A stretch of DNA of 39,148 nucleotides, from the NCBI GenBank assembly GCA_029262775.1, contig JAJCYR010000082.1, positions 1 to 39,148 of the forward strand, in the 5' to 3' direction. Below, in pieces: positions 31,267 through 39,148 of the stretch. Positions within the stretch are counted from its first letter, which is position 1. Each line of letters starts with the position of its first letter. The translations under genes and the position numbers were made by a program. The notes beneath the pieces were generated by a model that worked only from the letters and a program-made list of their open reading frames with translations, searched no databases and had not been told where the DNA came from. The DNA comes from Bacteroidota bacterium (GTDB taxonomy: Bacteria; Bacteroidota; Rhodothermia; Rhodothermales; UBA10348).

Positions 31267-32349
31267 TCAATTTTTTTGTTTCATATCCATGAGAACGGAC
31301 AAATAGGCCGCATCCTCGTCGGAAAGGTGCTCCGAATCCAACTCCTCCTCAGGCGTCAGGTCAAGAAATTTGGGAGCCAGTTCAATGGCCCGTCGGACCG
31401 TCTCCACGAGCGGCTTGTTCACAAAGGCACCCGAGGCATTACGATGCCCCCCTCCTCCGAGGGCCTGCGCCCACTGGTGCACATGGTCGTCCGCCTTGGA
31501 CCGGAAGCTGATTTTCGTGCCTTTCTCCGTTTCCTTGAACAGGAGGGCCACGCGCACGCCCTCGAGCGACAGAATCATGTTGACAATGCCCTCACTCTCC
31601 TCCGACGGTGCCCCGGTATCGGCCAGCGCCGTCCGCGTGACCATCATAGAGCCCACCTGCCCGTCGTAGTCGAGCCGCAATGTTTCCAGAACGCGGCCCA
31701 TGAGTCGCATGCCTTCGGACGAGCGTTTGTCGTACACCTCAGCATGTATCTGCGAGGAGTCCAGGTTTCCCCGCTCTATCAGGTCTGCCACGTCCCGGTG
31801 CAGTTTCGGTGTCACGTTTGAATACCGGAACGATCCCGTGTCGGTCATGATGGCAGTATACAGACACGTGGCAATGGTAAAGTCGACCGTGTCGGCATCC
31901 CAGGCGGAAATGATTTCCCAGACGAGCTCACCGGTCGATGAAGCCGTTTCCCGACGATACACCATATCGAACCACGACTCCGGATCGGTATGGTGGTCAA
32001 TGAGCAGGCTCGTTCCGGGCCCCTGCCGAAAAAAGGCACCGTGCTTGCCTATCCTGCTTTCCGAATTCGTGTCCGCCACGACGAGAACATCGGCTCGCGA
32101 CAGCGCATCGAGTTGGGCAACCGAGCCGTCGTATTCCTGCAGCAGATCCCTTCCGGGCAGCCAGTCCAGATTGTAGGGCGGTGGATCGGCATTGATCATG
32201 TGCACTTTCTTGCCCTTTTGCTCCAGAAAACAACCAAGTGCCAACTGTGAGCCTATGGCATCTCCGTCGGGGCGGGTATGCACCGTGATGGCGACGGTTT
32301 CAGCCTTTTGCAGGCAGGACAGGACCTCAGACAGGGATGCATTGGACAT
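31267..32349 (-). CDS. DHH/DHHA1 phosphoesterase (NrnA-type)
   Basis: The 360-residue protein has the DHH domain with VHTRPDGDAIGSQ (about 23-35, two metal Asp), ADVLVVADTNS (about 86-96), and the naming motif LLIDHHTDP (about 116-124), then TAIMTDTGSFRYSN (about 165-178). The DHHA1 substrate domain ends with GGGGHRNASG (about 303-312). This matches NrnA, a bifunctional oligoribonuclease (nanoRNase) and 3',5'-bisphosphate (pAp) phosphatase. I take ATG 32349 (MSNASL) as the start; the longer open frame upstream runs through the M61 gene's 3' end. The C-terminus has an acidic tail. It is 46 bases after the M61 stop. Confidence 0.93.
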   Translation of the reverse strand: MSNASLSEVLSCLQKAETVAITVHTRPDGDAIGSQLALGCFLEQKGKKVHMINADPPPYNLDWLPGRDLLQEYDGSVAQLDALSRADVLVVADTNSESRIGKHGAFFRQGPGTSLLIDHHTDPESWFDMVYRRETASSTGELVWEIISAWDADTVDFTIATCLYTAIMTDTGSFRYSNVTPKLHRDVADLIERGNLDSSQIHAEVYDKRSSEGMRLMGRVLETLRLDYDGQVGSMMVTRTALADTGAPSEESEGIVNMILSLEGVRVALLFKETEKGTKISFRSKADDHVHQWAQALGGGGHRNASGAFVNKPLVETVRRAIELAPKFLDLTPEEELDSEHLSDEDAAYLSVLMDMKQKN

Positions 32350-32395
32350 GCGGCACACGAAAAATGGACAGTCCGCATTGAACCCACCGACACCA

Positions 32396-34246
32396 TCAAT
32401 GTTCGGTGTCCAATTGCCACAGCCACGCGGCCCGCAGGGATAGCATACCCGAGGTAACGTCCAGCCCTGCATCTTCATAGAGCACCACCTCCCGATCCGT
32501 GCGTTTCGCAGGCGCGAGTAGCGTGGTGAACTGCGCGCCGCGCGAGCGCACCCGTAGTTGCAGCGCATGCTCGCCCTCCCATGTATCGAGAAGTGCATCC
32601 AGATAGGCCGGATGCGTAACACTTCTCCCATCAATTTCAGTGATCATGTCACCCGACGAGAGACCGGCCGCATACAGCGGCGTGCCCTCGAGCACCGGGC
32701 CCCGGACTTCAATACCATCGCTGGCCTCGGCCAACCGCCCTCCGACGGTCCAGCCGTCCGGAAAGGCGGGCCGGAGCAGCAACCCTGCCCGCGAAAGGAG
32801 TTCCTCATAGTCCATGGCGTCGTTCCCGTTCACGTACCGCTGAAAAAATTCGCGGGCAAAGACCTCACTGCCCGACACGTGCGCCAGCGCAGTCTCGAGA
32901 TCGGCCGACGTTATGGGCCTCTCCATGCGGCCGTACGTTTCCCAGAGATGGCGCATGAGCGCGTCGACCGACGTGCTGTGTTCGGAGCGCAGCGCGAGGT
33001 CCAGACCCAGGCCGAGCGCACTGCCCCAGGTGTAGTAGGATATGAACGTGTTGGCCGTATTCATCGGGTCCCGGAAACTGCCCTGGTCCGAGAAGGCCGC
33101 CCACCGGCTCATGTCGGACGCAGACCGGTGCATGCGCCCCGGTCTGTCGAGCACGGCATTGATCCGCGAAGCAAGTCCGCTCGCATAATCTACCTCTTCG
33201 GAGAGCCCAGCCCGGTGAATCGAGAGGTCGGTGTAGTAACTCGTGAACCCCTCGGAAAACCAGAGCAGATCTGTCTGATTGGTGGATGTATACGAAAAAG
33301 GTTCAAGATCACGGGGTCGTATCCGCTCCACGTTCCACTGGTGAAAAAACTCGTGCGACATGGTACCCAGGTTCGACAACCCGTCCGCAGAAAGTGGATT
33401 CCTGCTCGTCACCATGGTCGAGTTGCGGTGCTCCATCCCATCACCATAAACAAAGGGAGTGTACCCGACAATGAACGTGTACTGTCCGTTGTCGTACTGC
33501 GGCATGTCACCATAGACCTGGTACTGGGTGCGGACAATACGCTCCACATTGCGCGCAAAGGCTTCCCCCTCCTCGTCCGTACCCTCGTGCCGGAGGGCAA
33601 TACGATACGGAATGATCCGGTCTCCTTCGCTGATCTCCCATTCGTACCAGGACATCGGTGCAATCACCGTCGGAGAGTCCATGAAATAGTCCATGTCAGG
33701 CGCTGTGAACACGTCCGGATGATCGGTCTCGAAGAGTTGTGTCGCGATATCCCACGATGGATCGGGGCGATGAAACCGGACGCTGACGGGCGCATCCCAC
33801 ATGTCGGGGGCCCACATGAAGGTGGCTGGCATGTTCATGTGGGCCTGCGTGCGGTCAAAGCCGGAATAGGTCCCATCGGCGCGATCGGCAAACAGCGTGT
33901 AGGTGAGCGTAACCTCGCCGCCACGCGTGGCGACCTCCCAGTTGAACGGATCGGTTCGCTCAACAACCAGCGGGCGGCCGTCACTGTCGGTTGCGCGGAC
34001 ATTGTACACGTTTTTCGCAAACTCATGCAGCGCATACCGTCCCGGCGAACTGCGGCTCATGGTAATGCGGAGATTGCCACCACGTGGAACGTCCCGGAAG
34101 GTCGCTGTGATGTGTGCTTCGTGGTGCGCGATGGCGTCGAAGGAGACTTCGTACAGGGTTTCCGGCGCTGCGTCTGTATCGGCGGCCAACAGGGTGCCGG
34201 GCCCGGCCAGGGTCCATACGATAAACAGGGAGGAGAACATTCTCAT
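32396..34246 (-). CDS. M61 family metallopeptidase with PDZ domain
   Basis: The 616-residue secreted protein has a short signal peptide (cleavage near LLAAD). An N-terminal beta domain (about 25-180) precedes the gluzincin domain, with the zinc motif SHEFFHQWNVERIRP (about 295-309, His-Glu-X-X-His) and the third ligand Glu in LWFSEGFTSYY (about 327-337). GMEHRNST (about 268-275) corresponds to the GxMEN-like element. The C-terminus (about 520-616) is a PDZ-like domain with SSGDMITEIDGRSV. M61 enzymes are glycyl aminopeptidases; a periplasmic role is expected. It heads the unit DHH-pepA-pdxA-methyltransferase-ftsE. Confidence 0.93.
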   Translation of the reverse strand: MRMFSSLFIVWTLAGPGTLLAADTDAAPETLYEVSFDAIAHHEAHITATFRDVPRGGNLRITMSRSSPGRYALHEFAKNVYNVRATDSDGRPLVVERTDPFNWEVATRGGEVTLTYTLFADRADGTYSGFDRTQAHMNMPATFMWAPDMWDAPVSVRFHRPDPSWDIATQLFETDHPDVFTAPDMDYFMDSPTVIAPMSWYEWEISEGDRIIPYRIALRHEGTDEEGEAFARNVERIVRTQYQVYGDMPQYDNGQYTFIVGYTPFVYGDGMEHRNSTMVTSRNPLSADGLSNLGTMSHEFFHQWNVERIRPRDLEPFSYTSTNQTDLLWFSEGFTSYYTDLSIHRAGLSEEVDYASGLASRINAVLDRPGRMHRSASDMSRWAAFSDQGSFRDPMNTANTFISYYTWGSALGLGLDLALRSEHSTSVDALMRHLWETYGRMERPITSADLETALAHVSGSEVFAREFFQRYVNGNDAMDYEELLSRAGLLLRPAFPDGWTVGGRLAEASDGIEVRGPVLEGTPLYAAGLSSGDMITEIDGRSVTHPAYLDALLDTWEGEHALQLRVRSRGAQFTTLLAPAKRTDREVVLYEDAGLDVTSGMLSLRAAWLWQLDTEH

Positions 34247-34306
34247 GTGCAGGATCTATCGTTTATGGCTTCGAAAGACGTTGAGAAAGAGACTGACACC
34301 TGAAAC

Positions 34307-34996
34307 CTACGGATATAACCTCTCGACTTCCCATTTTGCCCGATTTTTTTCATCGAAACCGCCAGCGGCCTCTCCCCCAGCCCGTACGAACACCAACCGG
34401 TCGTGCAGCCTGAACGGCCGCCCCTGCCAGAATTCCATGCGCTCGGGCCGCACGAGCCAGCCCCCCCAATGAGGCGGAAGCGGCACATCCTGGCCCCTGA
34501 ACGCGGCCTCCTGCGCCCGAGCAGCCTCTTCCAGATCGGCTCTGGATGCCAGCGGCCTGCTCTGCCGGGACGCCCAAGCCCCGATCTGGCTTCGGCGTGA
34601 TCGCGACTGGAAATAGGCGTCCGATTCGTCACGCGAAACCCGTTCGACCCGGCCCTCGACGCGTACCTGGCGCTGCAGGATGGGCCAGTGAAAAAGCAGC
34701 GACGCATGTGGGTTGGCGTCCAACTCGTTCGACTTCCGCGATTCGTAGTTGGTAAAGAACACAAATCCGCGCTCGTCGGCCGTCTTGAGCAGCACCATGC
34801 GGGACGATGGACGTCCGCCTGGCGATGCCGTGGAGAGCGCCATGGCCTCCGGCATGAACAGCCCCGATTTTTCGGCTGCGCGGTACCAGGCTTGAAAGAG
34901 TTCCAGCGGATTGCTTTCGGGCGTCATGGCGGGCATGCCGACGACAATCCCCCGGCCAGCCGTCCACAGGGCCCTGAAGGAAGAAAATATGCTCAT
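34307..34996 (-). CDS. pdxH: Pyridoxine/pyridoxamine 5'-phosphate oxidase
   Basis: PdxH oxidises PNP or PMP to PLP using FMN. The protein has [24 protein letters not shown] (about 65-88), [17 protein letters not shown] (about 103-119), [17 protein letters not shown] (about 131-147), and the C-terminal [30 protein letters not shown] (about 169-198) of the family. ATG 34996 (229 residues) overlaps the ABC-ATPase stop by four bases; ATG 34939, which begins MPAMTPESN, would give a more usual length (210) and is a real alternative. It is the last gene of the regulator-ATPase unit and complements pdxA in the next operon. Confidence 0.93.
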   Translation of the reverse strand: MSIFSSFRALWTAGRGIVVGMPAMTPESNPLELFQAWYRAAEKSGLFMPEAMALSTASPGGRPSSRMVLLKTADERGFVFFTNYESRKSNELDANPHASLLFHWPILQRQVRVEGRVERVSRDESDAYFQSRSRRSQIGAWASRQSRPLASRADLEEAARAQEAAFRGQDVPLPPHWGGWLVRPERMEFWQGRPFRLHDRLVFVRAGGEAAGGFDEKNRAKWEVERLYP

Positions 34997-35685
34997 GTCA
35001 TATGCAGCGTCCCCTGGTCGAGCCGGACCGTCCGGTCGGCCATGGCCGCAAAAACAGGATTGTGGGTCACGAGTACGAATGTCTGTCCCAGCTCGCGGCT
35101 CAGCCGGATGAGCTCGTTGTGCAGGACGTCGGCCGTTTTCTCGTCCAGGTTGCCGGTCGGTTCGTCGGCCAGCACAACGTCGGGTTCGTTCATGAGCGCG
35201 CGCGCAATGGCCACGCGCTGCTTTTCGCCGCCCGAAAGCTCGGACGGGCGGTGATCGGCACGCTCCGAAAGCCCGACCGTCGCCAGCAGCTCGGCGGCGC
35301 GCGCGCGCGCACCGCGCCCGTTGCGACCGGCAATCAGCGCTGGCATAAGTACATTTTCAAGGGCTGAGAATTCCGGCAACAGGTGGTGAAACTGGAAGAT
35401 GAACCCGATGCTCTGATTGCGGAAGGACGACAGGGCTTCATCGCCCGCGGCAAACATGTCCCGGCCTTCGAACAGGACCGTGCCCGCATCGGGACGATCA
35501 AGGGCGCCCATGATATGCAGCAGCGTGCTCTTTCCAGACCCGCTTTCACCTGTAATCGCCACCACTTCGCCTCGCAACACGGACAGGTTCGCATCGACCA
35601 GAACAGGAAGATTCCCGCCCGATGCCGTCGTATAGGTTCGCTCGACGTGGCGAACCTCAACTATCGGGGGCGCGCTGGATGTCAT
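34993..35685 (-). CDS. LolD-like ABC transporter ATPase
   Basis: The 230-residue ATPase has Walker [10 protein letters not shown] (about 45-53), [21 protein letters not shown] (about 99-119), signature LSGGEKQR (about 151-158), Walker [13 protein letters not shown] (about 170-181) and THN switch (about 208). The [16 protein letters not shown] wording is typical of LolD, which powers lipoprotein release from the inner membrane with LolC/LolE. No permease gene is adjacent. ATG 35685 gives the family length and overlaps the upstream regulator's last codons by 29 bases; the open frame extends to 35766. MacB-type ATPases are the alternative. Confidence 0.85.
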   Translation of the reverse strand: MTSSAPPIVEVRHVERTYTTASGGNLPVLVDANLSVLRGEVVAITGESGSGKSTLLHIMGALDRPDAGTVLFEGRDMFAAGDEALSSFRNQSIGFIFQFHHLLPEFSALENVLMPALIAGRNGRGARARAAELLATVGLSERADHRPSELSGGEKQRVAIARALMNEPDVVLADEPTGNLDEKTADVLHNELIRLSRELGQTFVLVTHNPVFAAMADRTVRLDQGTLHMT

Positions 35686-37048
35686 ACTTGTCCATCTTGT
35701 TGTACAGATGCGAACGCTGGATGCCGATGGCCTCCGCCGTACGGGAAATATTCCACTCGAACTCAATGAGTTTGTGCTCTATGAACAGCTTTTCGGCCAT
35801 GTCGCGGAATTCCTGGAATTGATCGAAACGGTCCATCAGGCCCATGACGGGATTGACGTGGCTTCCGGCCGGCGCTACGTAGCGCTCCACGTCAAGATGG
35901 GTAATTCGCTCGCCCTGGCTCAAAATGGTCAGCCGCTCCACGACGTTGTGCAGTTCGCGCACGTTCCCGCGCCATTCGCAGGCTTCGAGCGCTGCGAGGG
36001 CTTCCGGCGTGAAGGCCTTGGGCTCAAGGCCATTGCGGCGCGCGAGGCGTTCGGCAATATGCTCGGCAATGATGGGAACGTCGCTGCGGCGGTCCCGAAG
36101 GGGCGGAACGTGCATGAGAATGACCGAAAGGCGGTGATAGAGGTCCTCGCGGAAACTGCCGTCCTGTGTGCGTTCGAGCACGTCCTTGTTGGTAGCGGCG
36201 ATGACGCGAACATCCACCGGAATGGACCGGTCCCCGCCGACACGCGTGATTTTGTTCTCCTGCAATGCGCGCAGGACCTTGGCCTGCGCCGAGAGGCTCA
36301 TATCGCCAATTTCGTCCAGGAACAAGGTGCCGCCGTGCGCCTGTTCGAATTTCCCAATACGCTGCTTGGTCGCGCCCGTAAAACTGCCCTTTTCGTGCCC
36401 GAATAGTTCACTCTCAATGAGCTCCCCGGGAATGGCCGCACAGTTGACCTCAACGACCGGGCCATCGGCGCGGCTCGACAGCCGGTGGACCCATTTGGCA
36501 ACCAGTTCCTTTCCCGTTCCCGGTTCTCCCGTAATCAGGATTCGAGCCTCTGTGGGCGCCACACGGTCAATAGTTTCCTTGATATGCCGAATGGCCGGGC
36601 TGGCCCCCAGAATCGGCGTCAATTCGCTGGCGTGGCGCTCCGATATGGCCTGCCGCATGCGGCGGTTTTCGGCCTCGAGCTGCCCGCGGTCCATGGCATT
36701 TCGAAGCGTGACCAGGAGACGGTTCAGATCGGGCGGCTTCTCGACAAAGTCGAAAGCGCCGAGCTTCGTGGCCTCCACGGCCGTTTCGATATTGCCGTGC
36801 CCGGAAATCATGACGGTGGGCACGCCGAGACCCTCCTTCTCCATGGCTGCCAAGACTTCCAACCCGTCCAATTTGGGCATTTTGACGTCCAGCAGCACGA
36901 CATCGAACGGGTGCGTCCGCAGCGCCGCGAGGGCCGCTTCGCCGTCTTCGGCCTCCGTTACCGCCCAGTCCTCATATTCCAGTATTTCCCGAAGCGTCCG
37001 GCGAATAGCCGCTTCATCATCTACCACAAGAATGGAGGGTACTGCCAC
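35657..37048 (-). CDS. Sigma-54-dependent response regulator (NtrC/AtoC type)
   Basis: The 463-residue regulator has a receiver domain (1-120; phospho-acceptor Asp54 in [11 protein letters not shown], Lys about 104), an AAA+ domain with Walker [15 protein letters not shown] (about 172-185), the sigma-54 contact loop GSFTGA (about 223-228, in place of the usual GAFTGA), Walker [12 protein letters not shown] (about 243-253) and an arginine-finger region, then a Fis-type helix-turn-helix ([20 protein letters not shown], about 436-455). No histidine kinase gene is adjacent, so the partner is unknown. It could control sigma-54 promoters of envelope genes. It begins 14 bases after the TPR gene. Confidence 0.95.
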   Translation of the reverse strand: MAVPSILVVDDEAAIRRTLREILEYEDWAVTEAEDGEAALAALRTHPFDVVLLDVKMPKLDGLEVLAAMEKEGLGVPTVMISGHGNIETAVEATKLGAFDFVEKPPDLNRLLVTLRNAMDRGQLEAENRRMRQAISERHASELTPILGASPAIRHIKETIDRVAPTEARILITGEPGTGKELVAKWVHRLSSRADGPVVEVNCAAIPGELIESELFGHEKGSFTGATKQRIGKFEQAHGGTLFLDEIGDMSLSAQAKVLRALQENKITRVGGDRSIPVDVRVIAATNKDVLERTQDGSFREDLYHRLSVILMHVPPLRDRRSDVPIIAEHIAERLARRNGLEPKAFTPEALAALEACEWRGNVRELHNVVERLTILSQGERITHLDVERYVAPAGSHVNPVMGLMDRFDQFQEFRDMAEKLFIEHKLIEFEWNISRTAEAIGIQRSHLYNKMDKYDIQRAPDS

Positions 37049-37062
37049 GGCGATGGCCTTTG

Positions 37063-37761
37063 TTACTTGAGTGCGGCGAGTCGAGCCAGGTCATAGTCAA
37101 TATTGCGCGCCGCCTGGCTCTCGGGCCAGTCTTCCTGAATATCCTTCAGGACAGATTCGGCCTTGGAATAGGCAGCGGCCCGCTCATACGCGCGGGCGGC
37201 ATCCATCATATACTCTGGCGAGGTGATCGTCGACGGGAACAGATTGGCGGCACGGCGGAATAGGTCACCGGCCTCCTCGTACTCCCCCTGCTCTTCGAGG
37301 ATGGCTGCCTCACCGGCGAGGGCCGACGCGCCCAGATAGTCGGCCGACTTGTCGTAGGCGCGAAAGTATTTCAGCGCATTCTCATAGTCTCCGAGGCGGA
37401 AAAACGCGTCGGCCGTATAGAAACGGGCCAGATTACCGGCCGGTGTCCCACCATAGGAATCGGCGATCTCAATGAGCCCCGTGAACGTGATATCCCCATC
37501 GAGCGCCGCGCGGTATGCCCCGTCTTCATAGCGGTCCACGGCAAACGCCATTTCGGCCAGGGCCTTCTCGTTCTGACCCGACTGGTACCAGCCGTAGCCC
37601 AGGAAGAGCACAACCACGGCCACAATACCGGCGGCAGCCATGTGCACCATGCGTCCGTTCTTTGAATAAAAATCCAAGGCGCGCGCGTAGAACGTGGTAA
37701 CCGTGTCCTCACGGAGTTCGTGACGCCGGGATACCTTACGCGTGGGTTTGAGTGTAGACAT
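37063..37761 (-). CDS. Membrane-anchored TPR protein
   Basis: The 232-residue protein has a basic N-terminus, one membrane helix (about 40-61, MVHMAAAGIVAVVVLFLGYGW), and a C-terminal region with TPR-like repeats (about 95-225; for example NLARFYTADAFFRLGDYENALKYF, EAAILEEQGEYEEAGDLFRRAANLFP). This matches YfgM/tetratricopeptide proteins with a cytoplasmic or periplasmic TPR face. Its role is not determined. ATG 37761 (MSTLKPTRK) is preferred; upstream in-frame starts give an untypical extension. It is the first gene of the unit with the sigma-54 regulator, LolD-like ATPase and pdxH. Confidence 0.85.
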   Translation of the reverse strand: MSTLKPTRKVSRRHELREDTVTTFYARALDFYSKNGRMVHMAAAGIVAVVVLFLGYGWYQSGQNEKALAEMAFAVDRYEDGAYRAALDGDITFTGLIEIADSYGGTPAGNLARFYTADAFFRLGDYENALKYFRAYDKSADYLGASALAGEAAILEEQGEYEEAGDLFRRAANLFPSTITSPEYMMDAARAYERAAAYSKAESVLKDIQEDWPESQAARNIDYDLARLAALK

Positions 37762-37838
37762 GGGCTCGTCGTGCGGGAATGCGGATGGACTGCAACTTGA
37801 AAGTTTTGCTGAGCCTTGTAAATTAACTAAAAATGAAG

Positions 37839-37855
37839 GGGCGGGCAACGCCCCC
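37839..37855. other. GC hairpin between divergent genes
   Basis: A 6 bp GGGGCG/CGCCCC stem with loop GGCAA lies in the 242-base gap between the TPR gene (minus) and gap (plus). The minus-strand reading is followed by TTCATTTTTAGTT, so a weak terminator or leader hairpin for the TPR gene is possible; no gene needs it as a normal terminator. Confidence 0.5.
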
Positions 37856-37859
37856 CTGA

Positions 37860-39011
<1,152 letters not shown>

Positions 39012-39148
39012 AAGCGTGTTGAAAAACCATCACACACCCTTCTGCGGCGGCGAAACGCCATCTACTGCGTTGTCCCTCCTTCTTGCGCCGGTACCGGCGC
39101 AGAACGCGCTGCTATTCGGCGTCGGGACGCCTTGCATCTGTCATTCCG
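39012..39148. other. Intergenic sequence after gap with an 18 bp perfect palindrome
   Basis: The window ends in 137 gene-free bases. An 18 bp perfect palindrome lies at 39084-39101. The minus strand reads toward GGTTTTTCAACACGC at its left end. The composition and palindrome resemble dispersed repeat units found near genes in some genomes; it could be part of a larger element cut by the window edge. Confidence 0.4.

Noticed and set aside
32350-32634. Longer start for the DHH phosphoesterase gene
   Set aside because: The extension overlaps the M61 peptidase 3' end and has no family similarity; ATG 32349 is preferred.

Overview
The window reads as a chromosomal segment of a high-GC member of the Bacteroidota/Rhodothermota side of the bacterial tree, most likely a Rhodothermales-like organism. 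This placement is inference. It rests on a PorZ-like beta-propeller protein with a type IX secretion C-terminal domain, a standalone NhaC antiporter with an N-terminal periplasmic domain, a TIGR02757/DUF2400 protein, M61 and M17 peptidases, and a small pilin-like protein that starts MGQQQLLLLVLG. Most genes are housekeeping. No prophage, CRISPR array or intact insertion sequence is visible.

Layout. (1) 1-3001: a pilin-like secreted protein (minus) with its terminator, divergent from a DUF4342 protein, a threonine ammonia-lyase-type PLP enzyme and a DUF2400 protein that overlap one another. (2) 3004-6405 (minus): the heat-shock cluster hrcA-grpE-dnaJ followed by a flavin reductase. (3) 6459-13637: a basic repeat-rich secreted protein, a DUF2231 membrane protein, SppA, GpmI, endonuclease III with an extra C-terminal Cys-containing tail, and a DUF4105/Lnb-type membrane protein. 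(4) 13638-14047: a gene-free stretch with a ~104 bp TGTCG...CGACA inverted-repeat element, a telomere-like hexamer array and a 16 bp tandem repeat. (5) 14048-17354 (minus): M20 peptidase, a Cys/Met-metabolism PLP enzyme, a decayed VOC (glyoxalase-fold) gene, and tRNA-Glu and tRNA-His with a terminator. A partial second copy of the tRNA-Glu 3' end lies about 200 bp away. (6) 17453-20808 (minus): PorZ-like protein and a PHP phosphoesterase. (7) 20868-22432 (plus): HIT protein and a flippase-like membrane protein. (8) 22443-27121 (minus): a tightly overlapping operon of AGCS symporter, upp, NhaC and a cupin. (9) 27272-34246 (minus): M61 peptidase, DHH phosphoesterase, leucyl aminopeptidase, pdxA, methyltransferase and FtsE-like ATPase. 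(10) 34307-37761 (minus): TPR protein, sigma-54 response regulator, LolD-like ATPase and pdxH. (11) 38004-39011 (plus): gap.

Themes. Chaperone control (hrcA/grpE/dnaJ), envelope biogenesis (SppA, PorZ, LolD-like, DUF4105), glycolysis (gap, gpmI) and vitamin B6 supply (pdxA and pdxH in neighbouring minus-strand operons) are represented. Start/stop overlaps of the ATGA or TGATG type are frequent, pointing to translational coupling. I found no convincing complete new multi-gene system. The least explained signals are the inverted-repeat element at 13702-13805, the duplicated tRNA-Glu end with its enclosed segment, the pilin-like protein, and gene-level oddities (VOC decay, HIT protein without its Cys motif, endonuclease III tail, AGCS insertion).
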